This document shows positions 8,870 through 17,443 of a stretch of 64,000 bases of DNA, in pieces (the first letter of the stretch is position 1; every line of letters starts with the position of its first letter). This DNA comes from Candidatus Cybelea sp. Lineage in GTDB: Bacteria; Vulcanimicrobiota; Vulcanimicrobiia; Vulcanimicrobiales; Vulcanimicrobiaceae. The notes under the pieces were generated by a model. It worked only from the letters and a program-made list of their open reading frames with translations. It did no database searches and was not told where the DNA came from. The stretch covers positions 1 to 64,000 of the forward strand of contig DASXFZ010000047.1 in NCBI GenBank assembly GCA_036489315.1, given 5' to 3'. The position numbers and the translations under genes were made by a program.

Positions 8870-9457
8870 CTATCGCTTCGCAGTGCGAGCCAAGAACAGA
8901 ACGCCTTGTCCGTTATAAAGGTTCTCCTCGAAGACTTCGTAGCCGCATTTTTCCGCGACGCGCCTGGACGCGAGGTTTTGCGGATTCACTAAGCACACGC
9001 TCCTGGGCTGCGCGATGTTTGCGTCGGCCCAAGAGAGAGCTCCGCGCACGGCCTCCGTCGCGTAGCCTTTTCCGTGAACGCTCGGGATCAGCGCAAACCC
9101 AAGCTCGGGACTCCCCTTCATCGATGGCGCGATATCGCGTTTGAAGTCGGCGAGGCCGACCTCTCCAACGAAATCGCCCGTGCTCTTCTCCTCGATCGCC
9201 CAGTAGCCAAAGCCCATGAGGTCCCAATGTCCGATGTAGGTAAGCAGCCGCGACCACGTCTGCTGCTCGGTCGACGGGCGCCCGCTGATGTATCTCGTTA
9301 CGATTGGCTCGGTCCACATCGCGACGCAAGCGGCAAGGTCGTCTTTTCGGTGGCCGCGCAGGCGCAGCCGCACCGTTTCGACGATCGGAATGGAAATCGG
9401 GGATCGCGCGCTTCGACCAGCCACAATTTCGGGTTCTTCCTCAGCGGGCGCCGGCAT
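8870..9457 (-). CDS. GNAT N-acetyltransferase, RimJ/RimL type
   Basis: 195 residues. The GNAT fold is shown by ETVRLRLRGHRKDDL (strand 1), YWAIEEKSTGDFVGEVGL (strands 2-4), the acetyl-CoA loop VHGKGYATEA (motif A) and VNPQNLASRRVAEKCGYE (motif B), as in the ribosomal-protein or small-molecule acetyltransferases of the RimJ/RimL group. Acceptor unknown. The first 25 residues are acidic and outside the fold, so the true start may be further in. It is convergent with the outer-membrane-type gene, one base apart. Confidence 0.88.
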   Translation of the reverse strand: MPAPAEEEPEIVAGRSARSPISIPIVETVRLRLRGHRKDDLAACVAMWTEPIVTRYISGRPSTEQQTWSRLLTYIGHWDLMGFGYWAIEEKSTGDFVGEVGLADFKRDIAPSMKGSPELGFALIPSVHGKGYATEAVRGALSWADANIAQPRSVCLVNPQNLASRRVAEKCGYEVFEENLYNGQGVLFLARTAKR

Positions 9458-9503
9458 ACCGGCGAAACTGCGCCCTCGATCCGCGGTTTAAGATAATTGG
9501 ACC

Positions 9504-9686
9504 ATGAAGCTCAAAAAAGGCCTCTCAGGCGGTTTGGATTTCACTCCGGCGTTATTCGCGGTTCTCATCGCCTTCGTCGCGATGGGGGCCTTCGAGTTCT
9601 TCGGGAGCTGGCCCGCGGCGCAGCACGGCCTGCTCATATTCGAAAAGGCCTGCCCGATCTACGCCGCCCCTTCGAACCACGCTTAA
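9504..9686 (+). CDS. Possible small membrane protein
   Basis: 60 residues, MKLKKGLSGGLDFTPALF, with one membrane segment (about residues 13-32: FTPALFAVLIAFVAMGAFEF) and a short tail containing one cysteine. GATAAT lies six bases before the ATG, which could be a -10 box giving a leaderless mRNA; there is no ribosome-binding site. A start with basic residues before a single hydrophobic helix is plausible, but the gene is short and unsupported by homology I can recall. Confidence 0.4.
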   Translation: MKLKKGLSGGLDFTPALFAVLIAFVAMGAFEFFGSWPAAQHGLLIFEKACPIYAAPSNHA

Positions 9687-9720
9687 GTCACACGTTGCCC
9701 CGCGCGCGCGTTGAGGGTGC

Positions 9721-10476
9721 ATGAGAGCGCCGTTGTACGGACGGATTGTTTTCGGCGCATCGGCGGTGCTGTTCGGCGTCGTTGCCCTCATGTGGCACGA
9801 CGCCGATACCTGGCAAACCCTTATCAGGATTTGGAGCCTGCCGTTTGGCGCGATCGTCGGCAACATCCTCATGATTGCGCAGATCGCCGGCGGCCTCGCC
9901 CTGCTCTATCCGCGCAGCCTCCGCGCGGCGTCCGTAATACTCGGCGTCGTCTACCTGCTGTTCTCGTTGGCCTGCATTCCCGACATCATCGCCGCGCCGC
10001 GCGCCTACGAACACTACGGCAGCTTTTTCGAACAGTTCTCTCTGCTCTGCGGAGCAGTCGCGCTCATCGCGATCGCCGGCGTGAACGCCGCGAGATCGGC
10101 CGCGCTCGCGCAGGCGGCGCGCGTTGGGCTTGGGCTCTGCGCGATCTCCTTTACGCTCGCGCAGATATTCTATCTGCGCTTCACTGCGAGTTTGGTGCCG
10201 CACTGGATCCCTCCTAATCAAATGTTTTGGGCGGTGCTCACGACGGTCGCTTTTGCGGTCGCGGCCGCCGCCATTCTCGTGAATCGCCGGACGCGGCTCG
10301 CGATAAGATTGATGAGCCTGATGATCGCGCTCTTTGGAGTCCTGGTGTGGATCCCGCTGCTGATCGCCCACCCGCAGGCTCATCTCAACTGGTCTGAGTT
10401 CGCGCTGAACTTCCTGATTGCGGGAGCCTCTTGGATCGTCGCCGATTCACCGTTCCGGACAGCCTCCGAGGTGTAG
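9721..10476 (+). CDS. Multi-pass membrane protein, unknown function
   Basis: 251 residues with about seven or eight hydrophobic segments (roughly 8-25, 41-62, 68-88, 102-122, 132-150, 165-187, 195-217, 225-240). No transporter or enzyme signature is visible; the pattern of paired helices with RAASVILGVVYLLFSLACIP resembles DoxX-like or small uncharacterised inner-membrane proteins. No operon partner is evident except the possible small membrane protein upstream and the exported protein 60 bases downstream. Confidence 0.75.
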   Translation: MRAPLYGRIVFGASAVLFGVVALMWHDADTWQTLIRIWSLPFGAIVGNILMIAQIAGGLALLYPRSLRAASVILGVVYLLFSLACIPDIIAAPRAYEHYGSFFEQFSLLCGAVALIAIAGVNAARSAALAQAARVGLGLCAISFTLAQIFYLRFTASLVPHWIPPNQMFWAVLTTVAFAVAAAAILVNRRTRLAIRLMSLMIALFGVLVWIPLLIAHPQAHLNWSEFALNFLIAGASWIVADSPFRTASEV

Positions 10477-10536
10477 AGCGCCTGCCGGCCTAACCTACCT
10501 CGCGGAACCCTACGCTACCGAAGAGGAGGTCATGCC

Positions 10537-10953
10537 ATGCGTCCTGTTGCTCTTTCTACCTCGGCCTTACTGCTGTTTCTTATCATCCAGCCGCTGTCGG
10601 CGCTCAGCGCTCCGGCCTGGGAGCCGGCGACCGCGAGCAGCGTTACCGCCGGAGCCCACCACTCGACGTTCATCGTCGAAGCCGCGGTTACGCTTCCGCA
10701 GAATTGCTATGCCGCGCGGATCCGCTCGACACCGATTTCGCTCCACACGCCGCGCTCGTTCTACGTCGAACAGCTCGCCCCGTCGTCGCCGTGCGCAAAC
10801 AAGGCGGCGTATAAGTGCACCCTCGTGAGTCCCGATTTTCCCCTGCCGATCCCGCACCAGATCGAAGTCGTGTCGAAGGGCCCGCAGCGATGGAAGGTAG
10901 CGGTCAGCACGGAGGAGCCGAACCCGGCTCCGCCGCTCTGCCGCAAAGGCTAG
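10537..10953 (+). CDS. Small exported protein, unknown function
   Basis: 138 residues with a signal peptide (MRPVALSTSALLLFLIIQ, cleavage likely near SAPA at 25) and a strong GAGGAGG ribosome-binding site. The mature part has four cysteines (NCYAARI, SSPCANK, YKCTLVS, PPLCRKG) that could form two disulfides, and a strand-rich pattern. It looks like a compact periplasmic or secreted domain; I do not know the family. Confidence 0.72.
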   Translation: MRPVALSTSALLLFLIIQPLSALSAPAWEPATASSVTAGAHHSTFIVEAAVTLPQNCYAARIRSTPISLHTPRSFYVEQLAPSSPCANKAAYKCTLVSPDFPLPIPHQIEVVSKGPQRWKVAVSTEEPNPAPPLCRKG

Positions 10954-11043
10954 CAACGCCCGCCGCGCACCGCCGAACGTCGCCCATGGCAAAACCGGAG
11001 ACGGAAACCGATGAGTTTTCGCTCCGGTTGGGGTCGTGTCGGC

Positions 11044-11190
11044 ATGAAGACTTTAAACGAAAAAAACGTCGCGATCGTCGGGGGCAGCCAAGGAACCGGG
11101 CGTGAGACGGTTCGCGCCGCAGCCGCGGCCGGCGCGAAGGTCCTCGCGGTCGCTCGGCGAGAGGAGTCTCCGCTCCAAGCTCCGCGAGCG
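11044..11190 (+). pseudogene. N-terminal fragment of a short-chain dehydrogenase (SDR)
   Basis: From ATG 11044 the frame reads MKTLNEKNVAIVGGSQGTGR and continues ETVRAAAAAGAKVLAVARRE. This is the first strand, the GGSQGTG dinucleotide loop (TGxxxGxG type) and the second strand of an SDR. Similarity stops after about 45 residues; the rest of the enzyme (NNAG, YxxxK) is absent and the sequence passes into a sigma-factor remnant. It is a relic, not a working oxidoreductase. Confidence 0.65.
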
Positions 11191-11397
11191 AACGAGAGCT
11201 GCTCGATCGCTACATCATCGCCTGGCAAAAGGCCGATATTACGGGGCTCGTTGCAATGCTCAAAGGGGACGCGATCTTCAGCATGCCGCCGCGCAGCGAG
11301 TGGTCACGTGCTGACCGTGGCGAACGGCGAAATCGCCGTCCTCAATAATTTCATGGACCCTGCGCTCTTTGCGCTGTTCGACGCGCCAACTACTTGA
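11190..11397 (+). pseudogene. C-terminal remnant of an ECF sigma factor (SnoaL-tail type)
   Basis: In one frame from about 11196 the sequence reads ELLDRYIIAWQKADITGLVA and then MLKGDAIFSMPPRSEW. In another frame from about 11307 it reads VLTVANGEIAVLNNFMDPAL and ends FALFDAPTT. These are the start and end of the SnoaL-like C-terminal domain of large ECF sigma factors; the middle is deleted and the two parts are out of frame. With the SDR fragment it forms a patch of gene debris between two intact genes. Confidence 0.6.
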
Positions 11398-11427
11398 CGC
11401 TGATGGTCCGCCGCCTAAAGGTGACCG

Positions 11428-12648
11428 CTACTCAAGCCGCTCCATAGTGCGCAGCGACGGAAACAGCCACATCCAGAGAAACGCGATCGCGACGCTAGCA
11501 ATGCCGCCGAGCAACACCGACGGCACCGCCCCGAGAAACGCCGCCACCGTTCCGCTCTCAAATGCGCCGAGTTGATTCGACGCGTTGATGAACAGGAAGT
11601 TGACGGCGCCGACGCGTCCCCGCATGGCGTCGGGTGTTCGGAGCTGCACGAGCGACGAGCGAATGACGACGCTGATCGTGTCGGCCGCGCCCAGTACCGC
11701 CAAGGCGAAGAGCGAAAGCCAGAACGAGTGTGAAAGTGCGAAGACGATCGTGGCAAGCCCGAAGACGATCACCGCGCCGAACATCCGCCGCCCCGCACGC
11801 CGCGAAATCGTACGTCGCGCCAGCGCCACGGTCATCAGGAGGGCCCCGACGGCGGGTGCGGCGCGAAGGATGCCCAGGCCGAGCGGCCCGACGTGCAGGA
11901 TGTCGCGCGCGTAGATCGGCAGCAGCGCCGTCGCGCCGCCGAAAAGAACTGCGAAGAGATCCAGCGAGATCGTGCCCAGGATCGCCGGCTCGCTGCGCAC
12001 GAACGCGACGCCCGCCCAAAGCTCGCGAAACGTGCGCGATTCGCGCGATGGCGCGGCAACGCTTCGGGCCGCGGCGATCGACCCGCTGAGGACTGCAGCA
12101 ACCGCCCAGAAGGCGAACATCAGTCCATACGGCACGGCGGGCGAGATCGCGTAGAGCAGTCCGCCCAGTGCAGGCCCGGCGATCGTGGCGAACTGTAGCC
12201 CGCCCGACGAAAGTGCGGCGCCGCGCTGCAGCGTGCCGCGTTCGGTAACGGCCGAGAGTAAGGCCGCCGTCGCCGGGCTTTCGAAAGCGTCCGCGACACC
12301 GAGCACCGCAAGCGCCGCGAAGATTGCCGGCACGGTCAACCAGTGCTCGAGACTTCCCAATGTCAGAAACGCTGCGACGAGGCCCTGCGCGACCTGACAC
12401 GCTTGCATCACGCGGCGGCGGCTGAAGCGGTCGGCTGCCGAGCCCGTGACGAAAACGAGCAGCGCCGTCGGGAGGAACTGCACCAGCCCCGCCATGCCAA
12501 GATCGAAGGCGCTATGCGTGAGCGCGTAGATGTTCCAACCGATAACGACGGCCCCCACCTGGTACGAAAACTCCGAGAAAAACCGCGCGCCCAGATAAAC
12601 GAGAAACGGCGGATGGCGGAGAGGATTCTTCAGATTCGGTGCCTGCAC
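11428..12648 (-). CDS. MFS exporter, EntS-like (MFS_3)
   Basis: 406 residues, 12 membrane segments. The N-terminus FLVYLGARFFSEFSYQVGAV and the loop GSAADRFSRRRVM after segment 2, plus TPDAMRGRVGAVNFLFINAS in the second half, match the MFS_3 group that includes the enterobactin exporter EntS and multidrug carriers. Probably proton-driven efflux of a small molecule; no biosynthetic genes are adjacent to name it. The start MQAPNLKNPLRHPPF is usual for the group. It is divergent from the epoxide hydrolase gene across about 180 bases. Confidence 0.88.
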   Translation of the reverse strand: MQAPNLKNPLRHPPFLVYLGARFFSEFSYQVGAVVIGWNIYALTHSAFDLGMAGLVQFLPTALLVFVTGSAADRFSRRRVMQACQVAQGLVAAFLTLGSLEHWLTVPAIFAALAVLGVADAFESPATAALLSAVTERGTLQRGAALSSGGLQFATIAGPALGGLLYAISPAVPYGLMFAFWAVAAVLSGSIAAARSVAAPSRESRTFRELWAGVAFVRSEPAILGTISLDLFAVLFGGATALLPIYARDILHVGPLGLGILRAAPAVGALLMTVALARRTISRRAGRRMFGAVIVFGLATIVFALSHSFWLSLFALAVLGAADTISVVIRSSLVQLRTPDAMRGRVGAVNFLFINASNQLGAFESGTVAAFLGAVPSVLLGGIASVAIAFLWMWLFPSLRTMERLE

Positions 12649-12828
12649 GTGCGCATGTCGAGCCGAGTGGTGCTCGAATCTGATTGCGCCGCCCTGCCTA
12701 AAAAAGCGCTGAAAGCAAGCGGGTGCTCGCAGGGTCAGCGCGGTCGATTGCCGCGAGAGGAACCGCTGGGCCCCGCGGGAATCGAGTCCGCCCGCCTAGG
12801 AGGCAAGCTGTATGCAAAGAGATCCGCA

Positions 12829-14157
12829 GTGATCCGTCGTCATTTCGTCAATGGCGCCACAGTTAGTCTCGCAGCAACGCAGCTCGCGCTCGCCGGCTGC
12901 GCGCGATCCACCAAAAATGCATCTGAGAGGACTGCCAACATGACGCAGGTTCAGGAACCGGGCACTGCCGGCACGGCCGTCCGCGCTTTTCCGAAGCTCA
13001 ACGTTCCCGACGCGCAGCTCGCGGATCTGCGCGCGCGCATAAAGGCGACGCGCTGGCCCACGCGCGAGCTGGTTCCCGACGACTCGCAAGGTATTCAGCT
13101 GGCGACGACACAGGCGCTCGCAACCTATTGGGCGGGTGATTACGATTGGCGCAGGGCCGAAGCAAAGTTGAATGCGATACCGCAATTCCTCACGGAAATC
13201 GACGGACAGGACATCCACTTCATCCACGTTCGCTCGCCGCACGATAACGCGTTGCCGCTGATCGTTACGCACGGGTGGCCGGGATCGTACATCGAGCAGA
13301 CCAAGATCATCGATCTGCTCACCAACCCCACCGCGCACGGTGCGAGCGCAGCCGACGCTTTTCATTTAGTCATTCCCTCGATACCGGGCTACGGCTATTC
13401 ACCCGAACCGGCGACCCTCGGCTGGGACCCGGTGCGCATCGCCAAGGCGTGGGTCCCCTTGATGGAGCGGCTCGGCTACCCGAAATTCGTAGCGCAAGGC
13501 GGCGACTGGGGCGCCTCCGTGACTCAAGAGCTCGCGCTGCTCGCGCCGGGTCAAGTGATGGCGATTCACAGCAACATGCCGGGTACGGTACCCGCAGACA
13601 TTCTGGCAAAAGCGAAGTCGAACCAACCGGCGCCGGCCGCCCTTTCGGGTGACGAACTGCACGCGTACCAACAGCTCGCGGATTTCTACACGCACCATCT
13701 CGGTTATGCCGTCGAGATGAGCAACCGCCCGCAGACCCTCTATGCCTTGATGGATTCGCCGGTTGGCCTTGCGGCTTGGATCCTCGATCACGACAAGGAT
13801 AGCTACGAGATGATCGCACCGGCCTTTGCCGGGAACCCCGGCGGCCTCTCGCGCGACGACGTGCTCGACAACATCACGATGTACTGGTTGACGAAGACCG
13901 CCATCTCGTCCGCTCGCCTCTACTGGGAGAATAAGCTCGACTTCTTCGACGTCAAGGGGGTCACGATTCCGACCGGCGTCAGCGCATTTCCCCACGAGAT
14001 CTACACGGCGCCGCAAAGCTGGGCGCAGAAAGCCTACCCGAAGCTCGTGTATTACAAGAAGCACGACGTGGGCGGCCACTTCGCGGCCTGGGAGCAGCCG
14101 CAGCTCTTCTCGGAAGACGTTCGCGCGACGTTCCGCTCGGTACGCAGCGGCGCCTAA
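12829..14157 (+). CDS. Epoxide hydrolase with a Tat-lipoprotein-like leader
   Basis: Opens epoxides to diols. From GTG 12829 there are 442 residues: a leader IRRHFVNGATVSLAATQLAL ending in a lipobox-like LAGC (twin arginine, then cysteine 24), an EHN domain (DAQLADLRARIKATRWPTRE) and an alpha/beta hydrolase core. HGWPGS is at 148-153, nucleophile Asp226 is in GGDWGA, and His417 is in GGHFAAWEQP. The start is unsure. AGGAGG at 12798 points to an ATG at 12812 that is out of frame and stops after six codons, while GAGAGG before ATG 12940 would give a 405-residue cytoplasmic enzyme. The Tat-like leader argues for export, unless the first bases carry a frameshift. Confidence 0.87.
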   Translation: MIRRHFVNGATVSLAATQLALAGCARSTKNASERTANMTQVQEPGTAGTAVRAFPKLNVPDAQLADLRARIKATRWPTRELVPDDSQGIQLATTQALATYWAGDYDWRRAEAKLNAIPQFLTEIDGQDIHFIHVRSPHDNALPLIVTHGWPGSYIEQTKIIDLLTNPTAHGASAADAFHLVIPSIPGYGYSPEPATLGWDPVRIAKAWVPLMERLGYPKFVAQGGDWGASVTQELALLAPGQVMAIHSNMPGTVPADILAKAKSNQPAPAALSGDELHAYQQLADFYTHHLGYAVEMSNRPQTLYALMDSPVGLAAWILDHDKDSYEMIAPAFAGNPGGLSRDDVLDNITMYWLTKTAISSARLYWENKLDFFDVKGVTIPTGVSAFPHEIYTAPQSWAQKAYPKLVYYKKHDVGGHFAAWEQPQLFSEDVRATFRSVRSGA

Positions 14158-14207
14158 CGACCGCCCCTTCCAGGTCACATTCTGCCGGGACATCTCGTCA
14201 GAGTGGC

Positions 14208-14687
14208 ATGACTACTCACACGATCGAACTCAAAGCCCGCATCAAACACCCCGTGGCGATCTTTCCCGAGGCGATGCGGGCGCTCCAGGCCCTAGGAAAG
14301 GTCGCGCACAACTCCGCCGTGCCGCTGCCGACGCTGCTGCTGGTCGAACTGCGCGCGAGCCAAATCAACGGCTGCAGCGTCTGCGTCGATATGCACTCGC
14401 GCGAGCTCAAACGCCACGGCGCGACCGACGAACGCATCTTCGGCGTGGCTGCCTGGCGTGATAATCCGGCTTTCGACCAAGCCGAGCGCGCCGCACTCGC
14501 GCTCACCGAGGCGCTGACGCGCATCAGCGACGGCTCAGAGCCCGTCTCCGACGACGTCTGGGACGAAGCCGCCCGTCATTACGATGAAGCCGGCCTCGCG
14601 ACGCTGGTCATTGCGATTGCGAATATCAACGTCTGGAACCGGCTCAACGCCGCCGTACGACAGGTCGTAGGCGACTGGAAGGTTTAG
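14208..14687 (+). CDS. Carboxymuconolactone-decarboxylase-family (AhpD-like) protein
   Basis: 159 residues. The CSVCVDMHSRELKRHGATDE segment is the AhpD-like CxxC...H motif, with helices before and after as in the CMD fold. Such proteins act as alkylhydroperoxidase-type thiol reductants or are of unknown substrate. Its stop codon overlaps the GTG of the next gene by one base, so translation is probably coupled. CMD-family genes are the classic partners of ECF41-type sigma factors, where the sigma factor controls the CMD gene. Confidence 0.9.
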   Translation: MTTHTIELKARIKHPVAIFPEAMRALQALGKVAHNSAVPLPTLLLVELRASQINGCSVCVDMHSRELKRHGATDERIFGVAAWRDNPAFDQAERAALALTEALTRISDGSEPVSDDVWDEAARHYDEAGLATLVIAIANINVWNRLNAAVRQVVGDWKV

Positions 14688-15550
14688 TGTCATCGGGGAT
14701 GGCGGATTGGCTGACGGAAAGGTTTGAAGAAAACCGCTCGCATTTGCGAAGCGTTGCGTATCGAATGCTGGGTTCGCTCGACGACGCCGACGACGCGGTG
14801 CAAGAAGCGTGGCTGCGCCTCAGTCAGCGAGAGAACGGCGGCATCGAAAATGTCGGCGGCTGGCTCACGACGGTCGTGGCGCGGATCTGCGTGGACATGC
14901 TGCGCACGCGCCGGGCCAAACGCGAGGAATCGCTCGAGCTTGGCATTCCGGACTTCATCGTGAGCCGCGAGGAGAGCCCCGAAGAGGAAGTGGTGACGGC
15001 CGATTCGGTCGGCCTGGCTCTCCTGGTCGTTCTCGACAGTCTCACGCCCTCCGAGCGCCTTGCGTTTGTGCTGCACGATATGTTTGCGATGCCGTTTGAG
15101 GAGATCGCATCGGTCGTCGGCAAATCGCCGGCGGCCGCGCGTCAACTCGCGAGCCGCGCGCGCCGGCGCGTGCAGGGAGCAACCCCGCCCAACGCCGGCT
15201 TCGCGCAACGGCGCGCCGTCGTCGACGCCTTTCTCGCCGCGGCTCGTGAAGGTGACTTCGAAGCGCTCGTAGCGGTGCTCGACCCCGACGTTCTGCTGCT
15301 CGCCGATCGCGAACCGGCGGCAAAGGGCATTCGCGGCGCGCACGCCGTCGCTTCACAGGCGGTTACCTTCTCCACCAAGGTCGTTGCGCGGATCGAACCC
15401 GTGGTCGTCAACGGATCGCCGGGGGTACTGTCGTGGCTCGCCAATGGCCAGCCGCTCTCGATCATGGGATTTGTCGTCGGCGGCGGGCGCATCCGCGAGA
15501 TGTACGTTATCTCACGACCCGAACGCGTTCGGCAGCTCCTTGGGCTTTAA
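14687..15550 (+). CDS. ECF sigma factor with SnoaL-like C-terminal domain (ECF41/SigJ-like)
   Basis: 287 residues. Region 2: FEENRSHLRSVAYRMLGSLD then DADDAVQEAWLRL; region 4: TPSERLAFVLHDMFAMPFEE with a helix-turn-helix ending in AAARQLASRARRRV; from about 178 a SnoaL/NTF2-like domain (VVDAFLAAAREGDFEALVAV). This build matches ECF41/SigJ sigma factors, which lack a classical anti-sigma factor and are controlled by their own tail. Motifs described for ECF41 (WLPEP linker, DGGGK, NPDKL) are replaced here by LGIPDF, DREPAA and RPERV, so it is a divergent member. GTG 14687 overlaps the previous stop; ATG 14699 is an alternative start. The CMD gene upstream is the likely target. Confidence 0.9.
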   Translation: MSSGMADWLTERFEENRSHLRSVAYRMLGSLDDADDAVQEAWLRLSQRENGGIENVGGWLTTVVARICVDMLRTRRAKREESLELGIPDFIVSREESPEEEVVTADSVGLALLVVLDSLTPSERLAFVLHDMFAMPFEEIASVVGKSPAAARQLASRARRRVQGATPPNAGFAQRRAVVDAFLAAAREGDFEALVAVLDPDVLLLADREPAAKGIRGAHAVASQAVTFSTKVVARIEPVVVNGSPGVLSWLANGQPLSIMGFVVGGGRIREMYVISRPERVRQLLGL

Positions 15551-15560
15551 GGCCCGGTAG

Positions 15561-15956
15561 TCACTTCTTCTTCGCCAGGTTGAGTGCTACGGCGGCGCGG
15601 ATCAGATCCTTGAACGCGGCCTCGTCGACCTTCTCTTCCTGATGGATGTCGATAGCGCGCCGGACGTTACCCTCGAGGCTGGAATTGAAGAGCTTCGACG
15701 GGTCTGCAACGGCGGCACCTTTTGCGAACGTGAGTTTCACCACGTTCTTGTACGTTTCGCCCGTACAGATGATTCCGCCGTGCGACCACACCGGAACACC
15801 CCTCCACTTCCACTCCTCAATCACATCGGGGTCGGCCTGTTTTATAAGGGCGCGCAGACGCGAAAGCATCTTACCTCGCCAGTCGCCGAGCTCTTTAATC
15901 CTTGCGTGGATCAGCTTCGACGGCGACTCACTTTTCGCTGCATTGCTATCCTTCAT
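15561..15956 (-). CDS. DUF1801 family protein
   Basis: 131 residues. The pattern WRGKMLSRLRALIKQADPDV followed by EEWKWRGVPVWSHGGIICTG, then KLTFAKGA and a lysine-rich helical end, is that of DUF1801 (YdhG-like) proteins, small cytoplasmic alpha/beta proteins distantly like the iron-chaperone frataxin fold. No biochemical role is established for this subgroup. Convergent with the sigma factor gene, 10 bases apart. Confidence 0.85.
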   Translation of the reverse strand: MKDSNAAKSESPSKLIHARIKELGDWRGKMLSRLRALIKQADPDVIEEWKWRGVPVWSHGGIICTGETYKNVVKLTFAKGAAVADPSKLFNSSLEGNVRRAIDIHQEEKVDEAAFKDLIRAAVALNLAKKK

Positions 15957-15984
15957 GGTTTCAGCCTTTTCGCGATCGGTGCGG

Positions 15985-16533
15985 CTACGAGACCAGGATC
16001 GCTTCGACGTCGACGATGATATCGACGAGACGGCTGACGACTACGCCGCCGCCGGCCATCGCGTCGTTCCAGCTGATTCCGAAGTCATAACGATCGATCT
16101 GCGTTTTCGCGGCGAAACCGGCTCGCTTCTTGGGGCCTTTGTCGACGCCGTCTTCCCACCACGGAGTCTCCCAGGTACCGTGGAAGTGCACGCTCAGCGT
16201 GACCGGCCGCGTAACGCCGCGCAGCGTAAGGTCGCCCGTAACCCGATAGTCCGTGGGACCGACTTCCTCAACGCTCGTGCTGCTGAAGCTGATCTTTGGA
16301 AACTGCTCGCAGTGCAAGAAGTCGGCGCTGCGCAGGTGATTGTCGCGCGCTTCGACCCCCGTCCAACACGTGGATGCGCCGATCTCCGTTGAGACCGATA
16401 GTTTCCGCGGATCGTCGGGATCAAACTCCAGCGTTCCCTCAACGTTTCTGAAGGAGCCGCGCACCCAAGTGACCATCATATGCCGTGCTCGGAAGTGAGC
16501 TGCGCTGTGTCCCGGTTCAAAGGCCCATTTCAT
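15985..16533 (-). CDS. YceI family protein
   Basis: 182 residues. W-x-F-E-P-G-H-S-A-A-H-F at the start and VRGSFRNVEGTLEFDPDDP, HLRSADFLHCEQFPKISFSS and GDLTLRGVTRPVTLSV are the standard YceI lipocalin-like motifs. The family binds isoprenoid lipids such as polyprenols. This copy has no signal peptide, so it is probably cytoplasmic. It lies 28 bases downstream of nothing on its own strand and just upstream of the DUF1801 gene, with which it may be cotranscribed. Confidence 0.92.
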   Translation of the reverse strand: MKWAFEPGHSAAHFRARHMMVTWVRGSFRNVEGTLEFDPDDPRKLSVSTEIGASTCWTGVEARDNHLRSADFLHCEQFPKISFSSTSVEEVGPTDYRVTGDLTLRGVTRPVTLSVHFHGTWETPWWEDGVDKGPKKRAGFAAKTQIDRYDFGISWNDAMAGGGVVVSRLVDIIVDVEAILVS

Positions 16534-16787
16534 CGGCTCGTACCCCCGTCGTATCTATCGCTCGCGCCCCGGGCGAACTCCTGGGCATAGCATCTGCCGG
16601 CATAACCCCGAAGCGTTGTTCGCGCAATCCTCCGGAGATCGGCGAGCAGGCGGGCGTTCCCTCGCGAGCCCCTTGCCGTGCAAAATGCGTTACTCTCATC
16701 AGGGTCGAAGGAAACTTTGGTACGCTCACGACGAACGTGCGACCCCTCGTGAGCGTTTACATCTTCGGGAAGAGAGGACCGCGTAGA

Positions 16788-17441
16788 TTGAAGCGTTCTT
16801 TATGGCTATTCGCCGCCTTCGTCGGAGCAAGCTGCGTCGCTGCGAGCGCGACCAAAGAGAACCCGGCGATTGCTGCGTTCGACCGGACGTTCGCCGACGT
16901 GAGCGACTACACGTGCGTTTTGCACTCGCACGAAGTCAACGGGGCGAAGTCGCAGGACCGCGTCTACGAATATTCTTTCATGAAGCCGCACTACTTAAAG
17001 ACGCTGATCGTCAGCGGCGACGGCAGAGGGGGCGGTGCGGTGTGGGTTGGCGGCGACCAAATCAGCGGCCATATGGGCGGCATTCTTTCGGGTATCCACG
17101 TGAAGATCAATCTGGACGACCCGCGCGCCCTTTCGCTGCACGGCGTAACGATTCCGAACGGTCTGCTGCCTGGTATCATCGACAATTATCAGACCATTCC
17201 CGGAACGCTCACGCAGAGCGACGGCGGCAGAGTCGGGGGCACCGAGACCATTCGCCTGGACCTCAAGGTCGCAGATCCGGCATCGAATCACGCCATCACA
17301 GAACAAATCGTCTACCTTTCGGCAGCGACTCACTGGCCGATCCGCCAGGTGATGTATTCGGGATCGCAGGTCGTGCTCGATGAATCGGTCGACGATCTGA
17401 AGTTCAACGTTGGCCTGACGAAGAACGACTTTCCCTTCTGA
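16788..17441 (+). CDS. Exported LolA-like (DUF1571-type) protein
   Basis: I start at TTG 16788, preceded by AGAGAGGA, which gives a signal peptide (MKRSLWLFAAFVGASCVAAS) and 217 residues; the frame is open further upstream to 16485 but that stretch reads as non-coding. The mature part (FDRTFADVSDYTCVLHSHEV, then YSFMKPHYLKTLIVSGDGRG, VTIPNGLLPGIIDNYQTIPG) has the beta-barrel pattern of DUF1571/LolA-like outer-membrane lipoprotein-sorting domains. Likely a periplasmic lipid- or lipoprotein-binding protein. The small gene at 17444 follows two bases later. Confidence 0.78.
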   Translation: MKRSLWLFAAFVGASCVAASATKENPAIAAFDRTFADVSDYTCVLHSHEVNGAKSQDRVYEYSFMKPHYLKTLIVSGDGRGGGAVWVGGDQISGHMGGILSGIHVKINLDDPRALSLHGVTIPNGLLPGIIDNYQTIPGTLTQSDGGRVGGTETIRLDLKVADPASNHAITEQIVYLSAATHWPIRQVMYSGSQVVLDESVDDLKFNVGLTKNDFPF

Positions 17442-17443
17442 AT

